Of a stretch of 64,000 nucleotides of DNA, positions 61,262 through 64,000 are shown in pieces. Each line of letters opens with the position of its first letter. Within the stretch, counting starts at the first letter, position 1. The position numbers were made by a program, and so were the translations under genes. The notes beneath the pieces were generated by a model. That model was not told where the DNA came from. It ran no database searches and saw only the letters and a list, made by a program, of their open reading frames with translations. This DNA comes from Vreelandella glaciei (GTDB taxonomy: Bacteria > Pseudomonadota > Gammaproteobacteria > Pseudomonadales > Halomonadaceae). The stretch spans positions 1-64,000 of the forward strand of contig NZ_JACCDE010000025.1 in the NCBI RefSeq assembly GCF_013415125.1. Reading direction: 5' to 3'.

Positions 61262-61975
61262 ATGGAGCCAGCACAAGATAAACTTTGGAACATGAAGCCT
61301 AACGCCCCCTTGGCTAGGCAACTGGCGATACGGGATGTGCCTGCTTTGGTATACGATGCCGTGAATCTTGAGGGGGTCGCTATGACACTGCCCGAGGTGC
61401 AGACCATTTTGGATGGGATCACCGTGGGCGGCCATAAAATCAGCGATCAGAATATGGCGATTAACCAGGCGAAAGCTTGGGAATATATATTTTATTTAGT
61501 CGATAAGGGGCAGTTCCGCTTTGATAAGCAAACCGCTCTAGACATCCATGTCATTGCCGGTAAAGAAGAGGCGCTGGAGTGGGGCAAGTTTCGCTCGGGT
61601 TATGTAACGGTTGCAGGTTCTGACTATGAGCCGCCTATGCCTGACGAGCTTGAAGCTAAATGGCAAGAAGTCCAGCGGCTAGTAGCGAGCGAAGAGGACA
61701 GTTACGACCAAGCCATCACTGCGTTTCTGCAGATGGCTAGGGCTCAATTTTTCTGGGATGTTAACAAGCGTACTGGTCGCTTTATGATGAATGGCATTTT
61801 GCTGATGCATGGATTCCCGATTATTAATGTTCCAGCCAAACGACAGCAAGAGTTCAATACCCTGATGTTGGATTTTTATACATCTAACAATATGGCACCG
61901 ATGAATACGTTTCTAAGAAGCTGTTTAGACAAGAAAATCATTAAGAACTTTAAGCTCGACCTGCCAATCGGCTAA
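61262..61975 (+). CDS. Fic-family protein with altered catalytic motif
   Basis: A 237-aa Fic-fold protein. Canonical Fic enzymes have HPFxDGNGR; here the segment is AQFFWDVNKRTGRFMMNG, with Gln162 in the place of the catalytic His and Val instead of Gly at 167. An N-terminal inhibitory-like segment NLEGVAMTLPEVQTILDG is present. In its subfamily, as I recall, Gln is common at this position, so AMP transfer is doubtful. ATG 61262 and ATG 61292 are both possible; neither has a strong ribosome-binding site. Confidence 0.75.
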   Translation: MEPAQDKLWNMKPNAPLARQLAIRDVPALVYDAVNLEGVAMTLPEVQTILDGITVGGHKISDQNMAINQAKAWEYIFYLVDKGQFRFDKQTALDIHVIAGKEEALEWGKFRSGYVTVAGSDYEPPMPDELEAKWQEVQRLVASEEDSYDQAITAFLQMARAQFFWDVNKRTGRFMMNGILLMHGFPIINVPAKRQQEFNTLMLDFYTSNNMAPMNTFLRSCLDKKIIKNFKLDLPIG

Positions 61976-61998
61976 TAGTAAGGCTCAGCAAAAATTAA

Positions 61999-62028
61999 AA
62001 CGCCTTGGTTCTTTCAAACCAAGGCGTT
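61999..62028. terminator. Bidirectional terminator between Fic gene and pgi
   Basis: AACGCCTTGGTT and AACCAAGGCGTT form a 12-bp stem around a 6-base loop. T-rich sequence follows on both strands (GTTTTC on plus; TTAATTTTTG on minus), so it stops both convergent genes. Confidence 0.85.
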
Positions 62029-62057
62029 GTTTTCTATCGATTTATAAGCCTATTCGT

Positions 62058-63725
62058 TCAATGTTTTTTCCGTGTTGGCTTCTTGTCGGCACTGGCCGGT
62101 GCGCTTTCCTTTTCGTCACTGCCGCCATTAGGGAAGTGCGCCCGCACCAACTCCAGCAGGCCTTGTGTGGAGGCATCGAAGTCGGCGGCGTGGGCATCGA
62201 TGCGTTCGCTGATTTCACCCGCGATGCGTTTGCCAAGCTGTACGCCCCACTGGTCAAACGAGTTGATGTTCCAGATCACCCCTTGCACAAACACCTTGTG
62301 CTCGTAGAGCGCAATCAGTGCGCCTAGGTTTTTCGGCGTTAGCTCGTCCAGCAGTAGCGTGCTGGAAGGGCGGTTGCCGGGGCAACTGTAGGGGTCGTGT
62401 TGGCTGAGTTCTTTGCTGTCCCCCTGGCTGCCCTCCATAAAGGCGTTGGCCTGAGCGAGCATATTGGTCAGTAAGGCGAAGTGGTGGTCTTCCACGCCGG
62501 GCTCGGGCTTGAGCGAGGCAATAAAATCAATCGGCACGTAGCGGGTGCCTTGGTGCAGTAGTTGGAAGAAAGCGTGCTGGCCGTTGGAACCAGTTTGCCC
62601 CCACACAATCGGGCCGGTTTTGTAGTTCACCGGGTGGCCGAAAATATCCACCGACTTGCCATTGGACTCCATATCAAGCTGCTGCAGGAAAGAAGGCAGC
62701 TGATTCAGCGCCTGGTCGTAGGGAACGATGGCTTGGGTTTCGGCGCCAATAAAGTTGATGTACCAAATGCCTATTAGCGCCATCAGCACCGGCATGTTTT
62801 GCGAGAAGGGCGCGTTGATGAAATGGTTATCCATCTCGTGCGCGCCTTCCAGCAGCTCGATAAAGCCTTCGAAACCGATCGAAAGCGCAATCGGCAGCCC
62901 GATGGACGACCACATGGAGTAGCGACCGCCCACCCAGGCCCAGAATTCGAACACGTTCTCTTCGCGAATGCCAAACTCCATGGCCGCTTTGCGGTTGGTG
63001 GAGGCGGCAATAAAGTGCGCACCCACATCGGCGTCTTCACCTGCGTTCTCTACAAACCAGCGCCGCGCTGTTTTGGCGTTTAGCAGTGTCTCCTGTGTAG
63101 AGAAGGTCTTGGTAGAGACAATAAACAGCGTGGTGGCCGGATCAAGTCGCGAAAGCACTTTCTGAATATGGGTGCCGTCCACATTGGAAACAAAGTGGAA
63201 GTGGAGCTCCGGGTGGCGGTACTTGAGCAGCGCGCGCACGGCCATATTGGGCCCCAGATCCGAGCCGCCAATACCAATATTGACCACGTCTTTAATGCGT
63301 TTGCCGCTGTAGCCTTTCCATTCGCCGCTGCGCACCGCTTCTGAGAACAGCTTGATCTGTTCGCGAGTGCGGGTGATCTCGGGCATTACGTCTTCGCCGT
63401 CTACATACACCGGCTCATCACCTAAGTGGCGCAGAGCGGTGTGCAGCACCGGACGGTTTTCCGTGACGTTGATGATATCGCCAGAGAACATCTGCGCCCG
63501 CCGCTGTACCAGCGCAGAGTGGTCGGCCAGCTCTATCAGCTTGGTAAGCACTTCATCGGATACCTGGTGCTTGGAGTAGTCAAGAAACAGACCGCCCACC
63601 CGTAAGCTCATTTTCTCAAAGCGCTGCGGATCATTGGTGAAGTAGTCACGAATGCGGTCGTTAGCGGTTTTGTCGCGCAGGCGATCAAGCGCCTGCCAGG
63701 TAACACTACGAGTGAGCTGAAACAT
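62058..63725 (-). CDS. pgi: Glucose-6-phosphate isomerase
   Basis: Pgi interconverts glucose-6-phosphate and fructose-6-phosphate. The 555-aa length is normal for the long bacterial type. Signatures: VNIGIGGSDLGPNMAVRAL, the sugar-binding loop STKTFSTQET, and the second signature GPIVWGQTGSNGQHAFFQLLHQG, followed by LTPKNLGALIALYEHKVFVQG. The catalytic Glu and His lie in these blocks. C-terminal tail (ASADKKPTRKKH) is basic. It is a single gene on the minus strand. Confidence 0.95.
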   Translation of the reverse strand: MFQLTRSVTWQALDRLRDKTANDRIRDYFTNDPQRFEKMSLRVGGLFLDYSKHQVSDEVLTKLIELADHSALVQRRAQMFSGDIINVTENRPVLHTALRHLGDEPVYVDGEDVMPEITRTREQIKLFSEAVRSGEWKGYSGKRIKDVVNIGIGGSDLGPNMAVRALLKYRHPELHFHFVSNVDGTHIQKVLSRLDPATTLFIVSTKTFSTQETLLNAKTARRWFVENAGEDADVGAHFIAASTNRKAAMEFGIREENVFEFWAWVGGRYSMWSSIGLPIALSIGFEGFIELLEGAHEMDNHFINAPFSQNMPVLMALIGIWYINFIGAETQAIVPYDQALNQLPSFLQQLDMESNGKSVDIFGHPVNYKTGPIVWGQTGSNGQHAFFQLLHQGTRYVPIDFIASLKPEPGVEDHHFALLTNMLAQANAFMEGSQGDSKELSQHDPYSCPGNRPSSTLLLDELTPKNLGALIALYEHKVFVQGVIWNINSFDQWGVQLGKRIAGEISERIDAHAADFDASTQGLLELVRAHFPNGGSDEKESAPASADKKPTRKKH

Positions 63726-63880
63726 AGGGCGATCCGTTTGTTATAAATGAATTGGGTGATCAACAACAAAAAGTAGGCTATGTAAAAATACTACATAAAA
63801 AATGACGAAGAGTAGAGGGCTTTGGGAGTGTAATCACGGATTTAATGCGTAAAGCTACGTTTTTTAAAACGCTACCATTA

Positions 63881-63912
63881 GAGGGCAAGCATGTCCGCCT
63901 GCCCTCATTTTT
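63881..63912 (+). terminator. GAGGGCA stem-loop near the end of the window
   Basis: GAGGGCA and TGCCCTC pair around a 12-base loop and are followed on the plus strand by ATTTTTT. It is next to the stop codon of the partial minus-strand gene. Because the T-run is on the plus strand, it would work better against plus-strand transcription. Confidence 0.45.
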
Positions 63913-63923
63913 TCGAAGAGCCC

Positions 63924-64000
63924 TTAAGCGGCAACGGCTACTTGGGCTGCGCCACGTTTGATAAACGCATAGCCTAAGCCGGTCACTAGCGAGCCAGCCA
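63924..64000 (-). CDS. 3' end of a gene, product unknown (partial)
   Basis: Only the last 24 codons before TAA (RC of 63924-63926) are in the window. They encode AGSLVTGLGYAFIKRGAAQV and a short AVAA end, a small, mostly hydrophobic stretch that could be the last membrane segment of a transporter, but the family cannot be named. The rest lies beyond base 64000. Confidence 0.4.
   Translation of the reverse strand, partial: AGSLVTGLGYAFIKRGAAQVAVAA

Overview
The window looks like chromosomal DNA of a halophilic gammaproteobacterium of the Halomonas / Halomonadaceae type. This is inferred from moderate-to-high GC, the gammaproteobacterial core genes (rlmM, tusA, epmC, fadBA, rimK, yqcC, nadK, pgi) and the protein flavour; no species can be named from sequence alone. 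I saw no rRNA, tRNA, insertion sequence or CRISPR array.

Layout. 0-12 kb: rlmM, tusA, a MATE exporter with a DUF3080-type lipoprotein, epmC, a frameshifted hemerythrin gene, a small C2H2 zinc-finger protein coupled to a DUF2795-like protein, tatD, the ABC-F ATPase uup and a universal stress protein. 12-22 kb: a MarR/SlyA regulator, a DUF2914-type membrane protein, the fatty-acid oxidation pair fadB-fadA, a class II HDAC-like amidohydrolase, a flavodoxin-like protein, a DCC-family protein, a lipoprotein, a YbhB-like protein and yjdM. 22-29 kb: an Rrf2 regulator followed by sufBCDS-sufT, with an IscR/Rrf2-like operator and a Fur-box-like site upstream; a tail-degraded yjfB-like pseudogene lies just before it. 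29-34 kb: a rimK/rimB-like pair, DUF3549, yqcC and an OmpW-family porin.

The most striking region is 34.1-37.7 kb: an array of integron gene cassettes without an integrase (a CALIN). Four clear attC sites, one degenerate site and one end-decayed site separate six cassettes: an unrecognised 180-aa protein, an ABM-fold monooxygenase, a BrnT/BrnA toxin-antitoxin pair, a DUF6624-like protein, a PD-(D/E)xK-like gene broken by an in-frame stop, and a reverse-oriented ParD/ParE pair. For the first four cassettes the opening bases are the reverse complement of the left end of the same cassette's own attC, which is the signature of real cassettes.

37.8-44.4 kb is a proline-utilisation locus: putA (without the N-terminal DNA-binding domain), putP, a small remnant of a second putA, and an AraC regulator that probably does the regulatory job PutA has lost. 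44.8-49.5 kb holds a CBS-domain protein, a Pmp3-like protein, a DMT transporter, nadK and a PPP-family phosphatase, flanked by two intergenic units that share a 13-base motif plus a strong terminator and may be paralogous small RNAs. 49.5-58.7 kb carries a GlpG-like rhomboid protease, DUF1315/DUF2797 genes and a cytochrome oxidase cluster (CopD-like, DUF2231, coxB with a haem c domain, a fused subunit I-III gene, and a Cu-exporting P-type ATPase probably serving its copper centre). 58.7-64 kb ends with an HTH protein, a PA0069-type radical SAM protein, a DinB-fold protein, a Fic-like protein whose catalytic His is Gln, pgi, and the 3' tail of an unknown gene.
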